Shown here: positions 7,433 to 14,294 of the stretch, one piece after another
How positions within the stretch are numbered: the stretch's first letter is position 1
Layout: each line of letters starts with the position of its first letter
Source: Albibeggiatoa sp964388965
Lineage (GTDB): Bacteria; Pseudomonadota; Gammaproteobacteria; Beggiatoales; Beggiatoaceae
DNA: 16,355 nucleotides
Direction of reading: 5' to 3'
Assembly (NCBI GenBank): GCA_964388965.1
Contig: CAYMCP010000076.1
Location: 1 to 16,355, forward strand
Notes under the pieces: generated by a model
Seen by the model: the letters and a program-made list of their open reading frames with translations, nothing else
Database searches by the model: none
Told to the model about the DNA's origin: nothing
Translations under genes and position numbers: made by a program

Positions 7433-8227
7433 TCAGATGTATCACAGCCAATTCCTCAAGAAGGTCGTCAAGTGACATTGCCGATTAAACCCGGGCAGCA
7501 AAATATTCAATTGGTATTTAGACAACCTATTGGCATGGATACGATATTTACTACGCCGACAGTGGGTTTAGGCATGGAAAGCGTGAATACAGATATTGTG
7601 AATTGCGGATGCACATATAATCGTTGGACGCTGTGGACTGATACAAGTTCAATGGGACCAGCAGTGCTGATTTGGGGATTATTTGTAGTTGTGGTGTTAT
7701 TGGCGGCGGGTTTACATTTTGTCAAATTGACTCCGCTTAATTTTATTCATTGGTTACTATTAGGCATTGTTTTAATTCAAATTCCAATTGGTGCGGCGGC
7801 TTTAGTAGTAGCTTGGTTTATGGTGTTGGGATGGCGTAAAAATGTAAATGTCGAAACGATACCAGCGTTACGCTTTAATTTTATGCAATTTATGATTTTC
7901 GCGTTAACAGACTTTGCGTTAATTGCCCTATTTGCTGCGATTCATCAAGGTTTGCTTGGACAGCCAAATATGTACATTATGGGTAATGATTCAACAACTT
8001 ATGTATTCCGTTGGTATCATGACCGCATTGGCGAGCAGTTGCCACAAGTTTGGACATTATCATTATCATTGTGGTTATATCGGATTGCGATGTTGTTATG
8101 GGCGTTATGGCTGTCATTTGCTTTATTGCGTTGGTTACGCTGGGGCTGGGAATGCTTTACTGCTAATGGTCTTTGGAAACAATGGTCATTTCCTTGGCAG
8201 AAATCAAAGAAAGTGGTAGCTAAATAA
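7430..8227 (+). pseudogene. C-terminal remnant of a larger membrane protein
   Basis: The open frame begins after a stop at 7418-7420. A GTG at 7472 with AAGAAGG upstream could start a 251-aa protein. However, the protein-like reading continues upstream of it (QPIPQEGRQ, then VTLPIKPGQQNIQL, the end of a beta-rich extracytoplasmic domain), so the gene appears to have lost its 5' part. Counted from the GTG: a beta-rich segment (1-55), then hydrophobic segments at about 60-83, 88-120, 133-160 and 195-222, and a basic tail (WQKSKKVVAK). I recall similar RWTLW...GPAVL.W...LTPL..HWLLLGI sequences as the C-terminus of uncharacterised proteobacterial membrane proteins of over 1000 aa; unverified. No function is assigned. 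A shortened but expressed membrane protein remains possible, since the frame is intact to a normal stop followed by a hairpin. Confidence 0.6.
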
Positions 8228-8241
8228 CTTTAACAACTGAT

Positions 8242-8273
8242 TGGATAGATGGGATTTTTGTCTTGTCTATCCA
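8242..8273 (+). terminator. Possible terminator hairpin
   Basis: TGGATAGA (8242-8249) pairs perfectly with TCTATCCA (8266-8273), 8 bp with a 16-nt loop, followed by a weak T-tract (TCTTT). It starts 14 nt after the stop of the membrane-protein remnant. The loop is long and the U-tract poor, so termination efficiency is doubtful. Confidence 0.4.
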
Positions 8274-8379
8274 TCTTTACGAGAGGTGGTATTTGTTGTT
8301 TAATACTTTTAAGGTATCGAAATGAAGAAGTTTGATGCTTGAAAGCCATGTTATTAATAGAACACACCGAGATTTTATA

Positions 8380-9266
8380 ATGTCAGCACCAACTCCTAAA
8401 ACGATAAAACGATTATTTGCATATTCAGGAAATAAATGTGCCTTTCCTGGATGCAACGTTGAATTGGTTACAGCAGATGGAACAGTGCTAGGGGAAATCT
8501 GCCATATCAATGCTCGTAACGCACAAGGTCCTAGATATGATAGCAACCAGTCAGATAAAGAAAGGCATGGTTTTGATAATCTGATTTTGCTTTGTCAAAA
8601 CCACCATAAAATAGTGGATGATAAGCCAGACATATATGATGCTGATTCGCTAAGAGAAATAAAGTCAATTCATGAAAATCTCATGAGAAGAAATGAAATT
8701 GATCAGGATTCCTTTTATGCTCGTATATTGCTTAACAATTTGAAAAAAATAACCATCAATAACTCAGGTAATGTAATGGTAAACAGCCCAGGAAGAACAC
8801 AAGTAACCAATGTTAATGTTAGTAACAGAAAATCGAAAGTTATAGTAGCACCACCAACAAATAGTATTGGTGATGATGTTAACTATTCAGGCTATATCCT
8901 GAGAACTCCGAAAAACTTTTTTTGCCTATAATAAAATCAATCACTTATGCAAATACGCTCCACCTAAAATCAATGACTTACAAACTTTTTCAGAGTTTTC
9001 AGTATATCCAGCATCTTATAAAACGATACAATACATACGCAAGTGCTGAACCTCGAAAAAATAGATTTAGCTATGGAGCATTATCACATAATATAGAAAC
9101 CAAGTTTGGTGCTGCATGGAAATTGTTGCCAATTGAAAAAGTAGGAGAGGTCATTTCATATATTCAGGGCAGGATAGATAAAACTAGGCAAGCAAAGATA
9201 AACAAAGAGAAAGGATATAAAGCGTATTCTACCTTTGATGAGTATTGTGAAAAATATAGAAAATAA
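8380..9266 (+). pseudogene. HNH endonuclease gene interrupted by a 104-bp element
   Basis: The first part encodes an HNH nuclease: Cys20/Cys25 (NKCAFPGC), Glu39-Ile-Cys-His42, Asn67 and LLCQNHH (Cys72, His75, His76), the full zinc-binding and catalytic set. The C-terminal domain (YIQHLIKRYN ... RFSYGALSHNIETKFGAAW ... RIDKTRQAKINKEKGY ... STFDEY) reads in a different frame downstream. Between them sits an inserted element (8899-9002). As it stands, translation stops at 8929-8931, giving 183 aa with an intact HNH domain but no C-terminal domain. Deleting 110 bp (element plus one TATATC copy) gives a single 258-codon frame. ATG 8380 is chosen because homologues I remember begin MSAPTPKTIKRLF; TTG 8332 and ATG 8335 extend the frame without support. 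Proteins of this kind are often found with defence genes; no partner is identified here. Confidence 0.85.
8899..9002. mobile_element. 104-bp MITE-like insertion with 6-bp target duplication
   Basis: The left end (8899 onward, CTGAGAACTCCGAAAAACTT) and the reverse complement of the right end (CTGAAAACTCTGAAAAAGTT) match at 17 of 20 positions. TATATC flanks the element directly on both sides (8893-8898 and 9003-9008); a seventh base (C) also matches, so the boundary is uncertain by one. The element has no coding capacity and so would need a transposase in trans. The match to the interrupted HNH frame (see that entry) is strong independent evidence that this is an insertion. Confidence 0.85.
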
Positions 9267-9282
9267 TTTAGCTTGCTACCAA

Positions 9283-9367
9283 ACTCAACTTGGTAATTAT
9301 ATGCACAGGAAGCTCTGCTTCAAGTGAATAACTTTGTAGGAATAAGTCAAGACGTGTTACGTTGAGT
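9283..9367 (+). repeat. Putative integron attC site 1 (after the HNH gene)
   Basis: Outer boxes ACTCAAC (9283-9289, fits RYYYAAC) and GTTGAGT (9361-9367, fits GTTRRRY) are exact complements. Inside them GTAAT (9293-9297) pairs with GTTAC (9356-9360), with TTG left unpaired on one side only. The centre carries GAAGC-TCT-GCTTC. It is about 90% identical, by eye, to the repeat at 9862-9945 and lies 16 nt after the HNH stop, where a cassette attC should lie. The spacer between inner and outer boxes is shorter than textbook, so a REP or MITE family is the alternative. Confidence 0.6.
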
Positions 9368-9449
9368 AAATTGATTTTGTATTGGATTGGGTGTTAGTTT
9401 AGCTTGAACGTTTGATAACAGTTTATTTTTAATATGGATACATTGTGCT

Positions 9450-9668
9450 ATGGAAATTATTATTGAAAAAGACGGAGAAGGTTATTTAGCCAAAGTAGAG
9501 GGTCATGACAACCTTTTTGCATTCGCATATTCTGAAAAAGAAGCAATTATAGAATTGAAAAATGTAGTTGAGATGATTATGGACTACCATCTTGAGCAGG
9601 TAAATGAAGAAAGAATTATCAAAAACAAACTCACTTCAACAGTAGAAAAATATGCCGTTCAAGTATAG
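9450..9668 (+). CDS. hicB: HicB-like antitoxin
   Basis: A 72-aa protein resembling the HicB/UPF0150 fold: a short beta-rich half (MEIIIEKDGEGYLAKVEGHD) and a helix (SEKEAIIELKNVVEMIMDYH). It lacks an obvious C-terminal DNA-binding domain, so it is a short form. It overlaps the following HicA gene by 17 nt, which implies translational coupling and supports the pairing. HicB proteins block the HicA active site and often repress their own operon. The order antitoxin-toxin is the reverse of the E. coli hicAB order but common elsewhere. No strong ribosome site is visible before the ATG; the leader from the putative cassette edge (9362) is 88 nt. Confidence 0.8.
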   Translation: MEIIIEKDGEGYLAKVEGHDNLFAFAYSEKEAIIELKNVVEMIMDYHLEQVNEERIIKNKLTSTVEKYAVQV

Positions 9669-9858
9669 AGAAATAGAAAGTAAGTTAATAAAAATTGGGT
9701 ATAGAATTGTTCGGCAAAAAGGCTCACACGTCATCTTTTCAAATGGAAAAATTACATTTCCAGTGCCAAATCATGATTCAAAAGATATTTCTCTTGGTGT
9801 TGAGAGACAAATACTAAAAGTACTCGATTTAACAATTGACGAATTTCGAAATATTTAA
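9652..9858 (+). CDS. hicA: HicA-like mRNA interferase toxin
   Basis: A 68-aa protein with the HicA signature: an N-terminal helix (YREIESKLIKIGY), then RQKGSHVIF with His26 as the family's catalytic histidine, then the VPNHDSKDISLG strand-turn and the closing helix RQILKVLDLTIDEF. Length and layout are typical. HicA cleaves mRNA on ribosomes and slows growth unless bound by HicB. Its start lies inside hicB, so expression depends on hicB translation. The pair is followed three nt later by a repeat that fits an attC site, consistent with a toxin-antitoxin gene cassette. Nothing in the sequence suggests inactivation. Confidence 0.88.
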   Translation: MPFKYREIESKLIKIGYRIVRQKGSHVIFSNGKITFPVPNHDSKDISLGVERQILKVLDLTIDEFRNI

Positions 9859-9861
9859 TTA

Positions 9862-9945
9862 GCTCAACTTGGTAGCGTATGCGTAGGAAGCTCTGCTTCA
9901 AGTGAATAATTTTGTAGGAATAAGTCACGACGTGCTACGTTGAGT
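9862..9945 (+). repeat. Putative integron attC site 2 (after hicBA)
   Basis: Outer boxes GCTCAAC (9862-9868) and GTTGAGT (9939-9945) fit RYYYAAC and GTTRRRY. The inner stem is GTAGC (9872-9876) with GCTAC (9934-9938). Compared with the copy at 9283-9367 an A-T pair is replaced by G-C, a compensatory change that preserves the stem. If recombination occurs after the G of GTTGAGT, the hicBA cassette spans 9362-9939 (578 bp). The next gene then starts only 14 nt inside its own cassette, typical of integron cassettes. Confidence 0.6.
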
Positions 9946-9953
9946 AAACTAAA

Positions 9954-10187
9954 ATGAGTCCTACAGTATTTCGTGAATCAAATTATCGTTTTTTCTCCCG
10001 AGAGGAAGAGAGAATGCATGTACATGTGCAATCACCTGATGGTGAAGCAAAATTTTGGCTTGAACCTGAAATAGAGTTAGCCAGAAATTATCGCTATTCA
10101 AGAGAGCAATTAAAAGAATTGGAATCTCTAATCGAGGCACGTTACGATGAGCTTACAAATCGCTGGACAGAACATTTTAGATGTTGA
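9954..10187 (+). CDS. DUF4160 family protein
   Basis: A 77-aa protein with the DUF4160 pattern: MSPTVFRESNYRFFS, then MHVHVQSPDGEAKFWLEPEIELA, then a helical end (REQLKELESLIEARYDEL). The HVHV...GEAKFW core is diagnostic in my memory of the family. Molecular function is unknown; genes of this family are very often paired with DUF2442 genes and such pairs have been suggested as toxin-antitoxin-like, unproven. It overlaps the DUF2442 gene by 41 nt, so the two must be co-expressed. Its ATG is 14 nt after the putative cassette boundary at 9939/9940, with no clear ribosome site, so translation may be near-leaderless or driven from upstream. Confidence 0.85.
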   Translation: MSPTVFRESNYRFFSREEERMHVHVQSPDGEAKFWLEPEIELARNYRYSREQLKELESLIEARYDELTNRWTEHFRC

Positions 10188-10410
10188 AATTACAAATATT
10201 TCATCACATGGGCTTTGGCTGTTTACAGAAAATCAAGAATTCTTTATGCCTTATGAGGACTTTCCTTGGTTTAAAGAAGCGACAATCAGAGAAATATTAA
10301 ATGTAGAACAGCCAAGCCCAGGACATTTTTACTGGCCAGATTTAGATGTGGATTTAAGTATTAAAATGATTCAAAATCCACAGTATTTTCCATTAAAAAG
10401 TGCTATTTAA
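10147..10410 (+). CDS. DUF2442 family protein
   Basis: An 87-aa protein with DUF2442 hallmarks: a first strand (ILDVEITNISSHGLWLF), then FFMPYEDFPWFKEATIREI and HFYWPDLDVDLSIKMI (the family WPxLDxDl motif). The start overlaps the DUF4160 gene by 41 nt. The domain is uncharacterised; pairing with DUF4160 is recurrent in bacteria. Unlike the two upstream units, no attC-like repeat follows it; instead there is a hairpin at 10426-10456 and the convergent ubiD gene. It may be the last, decayed cassette of the array, or its attC may have been deleted. Confidence 0.85.
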   Translation: MSLQIAGQNILDVEITNISSHGLWLFTENQEFFMPYEDFPWFKEATIREILNVEQPSPGHFYWPDLDVDLSIKMIQNPQYFPLKSAI

Positions 10411-10425
10411 ACTTATAATTTGCCG

Positions 10426-10456
10426 TTCAAAACTGTCCACCGTTGGACTTTTTGAA
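10426..10456. terminator. Hairpin between convergent genes, possible bidirectional terminator
   Basis: TTCAAAA (10426-10432) pairs with TTTTGAA (10450-10456) and GTCCA (10435-10439) with TGGAC (10444-10448), around a CCGT loop, with a small asymmetric bulge. It is placed between the DUF2442 gene and the 3' end of ubiD. The AT-rich lower stem gives A-runs and U-runs in both directions. A related 24-nt stretch occurs at 1195-1218, so it may also be a dispersed repeat. Confidence 0.5.
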
Positions 10457-10532
10457 TTTGTATCAGGTTTGGTGTAGGTTTATATTTGGAGTAAATTTCT
10501 GATATTTAAGAAATTATGTGTATTACCTTAAA

Positions 10533-12002
10533 TTAATTAAAGATACCCAATTCTTCCCAAATAGTATCTATTTTTTGTTTAATTGTATTGCTCATAGTGA
10601 TAGGCGTACCCCATTCGCGTTGTGTTTCGCCTTGCCATTTATGAGTCGCATCCAACCCCATTTTACTGCCTAAACCCGCCACCGGAGAGGCAAAATCTAA
10701 ATAATCAATAGGTGTATTTTCAATCATTACCGTATCGCGCACAGGGTCCATACGTGTTGTTATCGCCCAAATAACATCCTGCCAATTACGCACATCAATG
10801 TCCTCATCTACTACAATAATAAATTTAGTATACATAAACTGGCGCAAAAATGACCATAAACCAAACATCACACGCTTGGCATGTCCTGGATATTGTTTTT
10901 TAATGCTTATTGCGGCTAAACGATATGAACAGCCTTCTGGTGGTAGGTAAAAATCTACAATTTCAGGGAACTGTTTTTGTAAAATAGGCACAAATACTTC
11001 GTTTAATGCAACGCCTAAAATAGCAGGCTCATCCGGTGGACGACCAGTGTAAGTACTGTGATAAATCGGTTGATCGCGGAAAGTCATGCGTTCAACGTTA
11101 AAAATAGGAAATGTTTCTATTTCATTATAATAACCAGTATGATCGCCAAAAGGTCCTTCAGGAGCAGTTTCATTTGGATACAAAAAGCCTTCTAAAATAA
11201 TCTCAGCCGTTGCAGGAACTTGTAAATCATGGCTAATACATTGAGTTAATTCGGTACGGCTGCCACGCAATAAACCAGCAAATGCGTATTCAGATAAAGC
11301 ATCAGGGACGGGCGTGACGGCTGCCAATGTAGTCGCAGGGTCAGCACCGAGCACAACTGCAATTGGAAAAGGTTGATTAGGATAAACTTGTTGCCATTCT
11401 TGAAAATCCAATGCCCCACCTCGATGTGATAACCAACGCATAATTAATTTATTTTTACTTAATAATTGTTGTCGATAAATGCCTAAATTTTGTCGTGATT
11501 TACGCGCTCCTTTTGTTACCACCAATCCCCACGTTAATAGTGGAGCGGCATCATTTGGCCAACAAGTTTGTATCGGTAATTGTGTTAAATCCACAGCATC
11601 GCCTTCGAGTATGTTTTGTTGGCAAACTGCCTTTTTTTGGATTTTTGCGGGCATATTCATAACTTGTTTGAACATGGGAAACTTTTCCCACAAGTCTTTA
11701 AAGCCTTTTGGCGGTTCAGGCTCTTTTAAAAATGCCAATAATTTCCCCACTTCTCGTAATGAGCTGACTGACTCTTGTCCCATACCTAATGCAACACGCT
11801 CTGGTGTACCAAACAAATTACCAAGCAATGGCACATTTGAGTTAATAGGTTGTTCAAACAACAAAGCAGGTCCTTGGGCGCGTAATGTACGATCACAAAT
11901 TTCTGTTATTTCTAGTTTAGGATCAATTGGTTGTGTAATGCGTTTTAATTCACCACGCAACTCAAGTTGTTGGATAAAATCACGAAGGTCTTTGTAGTGC
12001 AT
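10533..12002 (-). CDS. ubiD: UbiD-type 4-hydroxy-3-polyprenylbenzoate decarboxylase
   Basis: A 489-aa protein close to the E. coli UbiD length (about 497). Seen: the opening MHYKDLRDFIQQLELRGELKRI; NLGIYRQQ (from Asn172) and RWLSHRGGA of the prenylated-FMN/substrate pocket; DPATTLAAVTPVPDALSE; and the active-site region APEGPFGDHTGYYNE (280-294). Known: UbiD uses prenylated FMN, made by UbiX, to decarboxylate the ubiquinone precursor 3-polyprenyl-4-hydroxybenzoate. It is cytoplasmic or membrane-associated. The gene stands alone: no ubiX or other ubi gene is nearby, usual for dispersed ubiquinone genes. The start at 12002 matches the family N-terminus; the ribosome site is weak. The frame is intact with no damage. 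Confidence 0.96.
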   Translation of the reverse strand: MHYKDLRDFIQQLELRGELKRITQPIDPKLEITEICDRTLRAQGPALLFEQPINSNVPLLGNLFGTPERVALGMGQESVSSLREVGKLLAFLKEPEPPKGFKDLWEKFPMFKQVMNMPAKIQKKAVCQQNILEGDAVDLTQLPIQTCWPNDAAPLLTWGLVVTKGARKSRQNLGIYRQQLLSKNKLIMRWLSHRGGALDFQEWQQVYPNQPFPIAVVLGADPATTLAAVTPVPDALSEYAFAGLLRGSRTELTQCISHDLQVPATAEIILEGFLYPNETAPEGPFGDHTGYYNEIETFPIFNVERMTFRDQPIYHSTYTGRPPDEPAILGVALNEVFVPILQKQFPEIVDFYLPPEGCSYRLAAISIKKQYPGHAKRVMFGLWSFLRQFMYTKFIIVVDEDIDVRNWQDVIWAITTRMDPVRDTVMIENTPIDYLDFASPVAGLGSKMGLDATHKWQGETQREWGTPITMSNTIKQKIDTIWEELGIFN

Positions 12003-12055
12003 ATTTTTTAACTGATTTATGGGAATATTTTTAATTATATCGTATAAAAAATTAA

Positions 12056-12265
12056 CTAATTTATTTTTTCACTATTTTCATAAATAGATTTAAGTTTTCC
12101 TTTATAAACTTCAACTAAATATTCAATAACATCGCCACGACTAACTGGTAATTTTGGAAAACCTGAACGCTCTCGCATTAGCTGGGCTATATCTTCCAAA
12201 TCTTGGGCTAAAGTGGGTGTTGCGCGAAAATTAAGTAATTCGGAACGTTTTTCTGACTTTGCCAT
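12056..12265 (-). CDS. Small ribbon-helix-helix-like regulator
   Basis: A 69-aa basic-acidic protein beginning MAKSEKRSELLNFRATPTLAQDLEDIAQL. The strand-helix pattern (ELLNFRATP, then LAQDLEDIAQL) and a second helix (SRGDVIEYLVEVYKG) resemble a ribbon-helix-helix (CopG/Arc-like) fold, with a longer loop than usual between helices. The frame extends to an ATG at 12295, but the promoter at 12300-12328 would start transcription near 12293, so I choose the internal ATG at 12265. A palindrome inside that promoter suggests self-repression. No toxin gene is adjacent, so an orphan antitoxin or a simple repressor are both possible. Function not known. Confidence 0.6.
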   Translation of the reverse strand: MAKSEKRSELLNFRATPTLAQDLEDIAQLMRERSGFPKLPVSRGDVIEYLVEVYKGKLKSIYENSEKIN

Positions 12266-12299
12266 TTTGTATGCTAATTTTATACTTGATAACATTAAA

Positions 12300-12328
12300 A
12301 TTGTATAACAAAGTTATATGAAATACAA
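12300..12328 (-). promoter_or_regulatory. Promoter with internal palindromic operator for the small regulator
   Basis: Read on the minus strand: -35 TTGTAT (12323-12328), a 17-nt spacer, -10 TACAAT (12300-12305). A perfect palindrome TATAAC-AAA-GTTATA (12304-12318) occupies the spacer and touches the -10. A protein bound there would block RNA polymerase. The adjacent gene product looks like a ribbon-helix-helix DNA-binding protein, the natural candidate ligand (inferred). Confidence 0.6.
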
Positions 12329-12584
12329 AGCATATATCATCTAAAAATGAAATTTAAGAGTTAGATAAAATTCGACGTTCGCAAGACCAAAAAGTACAAA
12401 AAAGCGTATTTTTCTGGGAAAAAGTATGTACAATTCAACAGTTAATATTTAGTGATGATACAATAATCGTATCGCTAAAGATGCAATTTATTGGTATATG
12501 GCTTTACTGGAAACAGCGTAACCTTGTCGAGAATCAAAACAGATTGCGCGTTAATTTTTATTAACGAAATGGAATCAGCTATAA
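12329..12584. other. Intergenic region upstream of the PilB/GspE-like gene
   Basis: No gene supported. A perfect 7-bp hairpin, CGTTAAT (12549-12555) with ATTAACG (12560-12566) and a TTTT loop, sits 18 nt before the ATPase start and could be an operator or affect translation. A short protein-like stretch at about 12465-12521 (NRIAKDAIYWYMALLETA) has no start and may be a gene fragment. No clear promoter for the downstream gene was identified. Confidence 0.4.
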
Positions 12585-14294
12585 ATGGATGCTAGGATCA
12601 AGCAAAGTCGTCGGCGAATTGGAGAAATCTTACTTGATGCGCATATCATCAGTGAAGATCAATTAAATATCGCACTCACCGAGCAAAAGAAAACGCATGA
12701 ACAATTGGGACGCATTCTAGTCAAATTAGGCTTTATTTCTGAGGCGATATTGCGCGATGTGCTTAGTCAATCTTTAGGGCAAAGTACAGTTGATTTAAGT
12801 AAACTCATTGTTGATCATGACGCGATTCAATTAGTTTCTAAAAATATTGCACGTCGTCACAATTTGCTGCCAATCAGTTTTAATAAGCAAACTAATACAT
12901 TAATCATTGCAATGTCAGATATTTTTAATATATTGGCGATTGATCAATTAGTTGCAAATTTGGGTGGTAGCATTCACGTTGAACCTGTTTTGGCAAGTGA
13001 GGCGGAAATTGTTGACGCAATTGATAATGTATATGGTTTTGATTTATCGTTAGATGGCATTTTACACGAAATTGAAACAGGTGAAATTGATTACCAAAGT
13101 CTAGCGACATCTGAACAATATAGCCAACCTTTGGTACGTCTAGTAGATGCCCTATTGACCGACGCAGTAAAACGTGAAGCATCAGATGTACATTTTGAAC
13201 CAGAAAAAGGTTTTTTGCGTATTCGTTATAGAATTGATGGCGTATTGCAACAAATTCGTAGTTTTCATAAAAATTATTGGTCTGCAATTGCAGTGCGTTT
13301 AAAAGTAATGGCGGGATTAAATATTGCTGAAACGCGCATTCCTCAAGATGGACGTATGACTTTAACGTTATCAGGGCGATATATTGACTTCCGTGTTTCC
13401 GTGCAACCCACTGTATATGGTGAAAATATTGTACTGCGGATTTTAGACAGTCAACGCGGTATCATGAGTTTAGATACTTTGGGTTTGACTGATGAAAATT
13501 TACAAACTCTACAATTAATGATTGCACGTCCTGAGGGTATGATTTTAATTACTGGACCAACTGGGTCGGGTAAAACCACTACCTTATATTCAATATTGAG
13601 TCATTTGAATACAGAATTAGTTAATATCATGACCTTAGAAGACCCTGTAGAATATGTATTAGGGCAAGTGCGACAAACGGCGATTAATGAAGGTGTAAAA
13701 TTAGATTTTGCTAGTGGCATTCGTTCTATGATGCGTCAAGACCCTGATATTATTCTAGTTGGCGAAATTCGGGACGAGGATACTGCAGAAATGGCATTCC
13801 GTGCCGCCATGACAGGACATCAAGTATATTCAACTTTGCATACGAATACCGCAATTGGTGCAATTCCGCGTTTATCTGATATTGGCATTTATCCTGACAT
13901 TATGGCAGAAAATATTATTGGAATTATTGGGCAGCGTTTAGTGCGGATGCTGTGCGATCAATGCAAACAGGCTTATCAACCTTCGGCATTACATAAACGC
14001 TTATTAGATTATCATGATTCGCAATCCTTAACGATTTATCACCATCAAGGTTGCGATGCTTGTCATAATCGAGGTTATAAAGGTCGATTAGCTTTAATGG
14101 AAATTTTGCGAATTGATGACCCGTTTCAAGATTTAATTGCTCATAAAGCGACAACATTTGATATTCGACAATATGCAAAAAAAGCAGGTTTCAAAACGTT
14201 AGCGCAGGATGGAATGAGACGCATTTTTGAGGGAAAAACAAGCTTAGAGGAAGTGTCACGAGTCGTAGATTTAACGAGTCGGTTCAGCAATTAA
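12585..14294 (+). CDS. PilB/GspE-family secretion ATPase with MshEN-type N-domain
   Basis: A 569-aa ATPase. Seen: an N-terminal T2SSE/MshEN-type domain with two consecutive motifs, RRIGEILLDAHIISEDQL and QLGRILVKLGFISEAIL; then Walker A GPTGSGKT (324-331, Lys330), the Asp-box region TLEDPVEY, Walker B DPDIILVGEIRD (Asp386, Glu394), the His box STLHTN, and a C-terminal zinc tetracysteine Cys457/Cys460 and Cys490/Cys493. Known: these hexameric ATPases power type IV pilus extension or type II secretion at the inner membrane, and MshEN domains can bind cyclic-di-GMP. Compared with the MshEN consensus, the first motif has Ala for Gly and the second Gln for Arg, so binding is uncertain. No platform protein, pilin or other pil/gsp gene is adjacent, so PilB versus GspE cannot be decided by context. 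ATG 12585 has a weak ribosome site. Confidence 0.93.
   Translation: MDARIKQSRRRIGEILLDAHIISEDQLNIALTEQKKTHEQLGRILVKLGFISEAILRDVLSQSLGQSTVDLSKLIVDHDAIQLVSKNIARRHNLLPISFNKQTNTLIIAMSDIFNILAIDQLVANLGGSIHVEPVLASEAEIVDAIDNVYGFDLSLDGILHEIETGEIDYQSLATSEQYSQPLVRLVDALLTDAVKREASDVHFEPEKGFLRIRYRIDGVLQQIRSFHKNYWSAIAVRLKVMAGLNIAETRIPQDGRMTLTLSGRYIDFRVSVQPTVYGENIVLRILDSQRGIMSLDTLGLTDENLQTLQLMIARPEGMILITGPTGSGKTTTLYSILSHLNTELVNIMTLEDPVEYVLGQVRQTAINEGVKLDFASGIRSMMRQDPDIILVGEIRDEDTAEMAFRAAMTGHQVYSTLHTNTAIGAIPRLSDIGIYPDIMAENIIGIIGQRLVRMLCDQCKQAYQPSALHKRLLDYHDSQSLTIYHHQGCDACHNRGYKGRLALMEILRIDDPFQDLIAHKATTFDIRQYAKKAGFKTLAQDGMRRIFEGKTSLEEVSRVVDLTSRFSN

Noticed and set aside
7923..8219. A second 98-codon frame inside the membrane-protein remnant
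   Set aside because: Overlapping alternative frame with Cys/His/Tyr-rich composition typical of shadows; the main frame has clear membrane segments.
8910..8931. A frameshift in the T-tract at 8917-8923 as the cause of the HNH gene break
   Set aside because: Removing one T gives no homology to the expected protein and soon hits another stop, whereas removing the 110-bp insertion restores the whole frame exactly.
8922..9266. An independent 114-aa gene starting at 8922
   Set aside because: Its first 28 or so residues are encoded by the inserted element; the remainder is the C-terminal domain of the interrupted HNH protein.
10435..10448. A third attC site, because GTTGGAC (10442-10448) fits GTTRRRY
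   Set aside because: The complementary box is only a few bases upstream and is not a true RYYYAAC; there is no 50-100 nt stem and no similarity to the two other repeats. It is a simple hairpin.
11479..11997. A 172-codon open frame on the plus strand
   Set aside because: It lies entirely opposite ubiD, which has full family similarity; it is a shadow frame with no recognisable protein character.
12465..12521. Short protein-like stretch NRIAKDAIYWYMALLETA
   Set aside because: Too short, bounded by stops and without a start; at most a gene fragment, so not listed as a gene.
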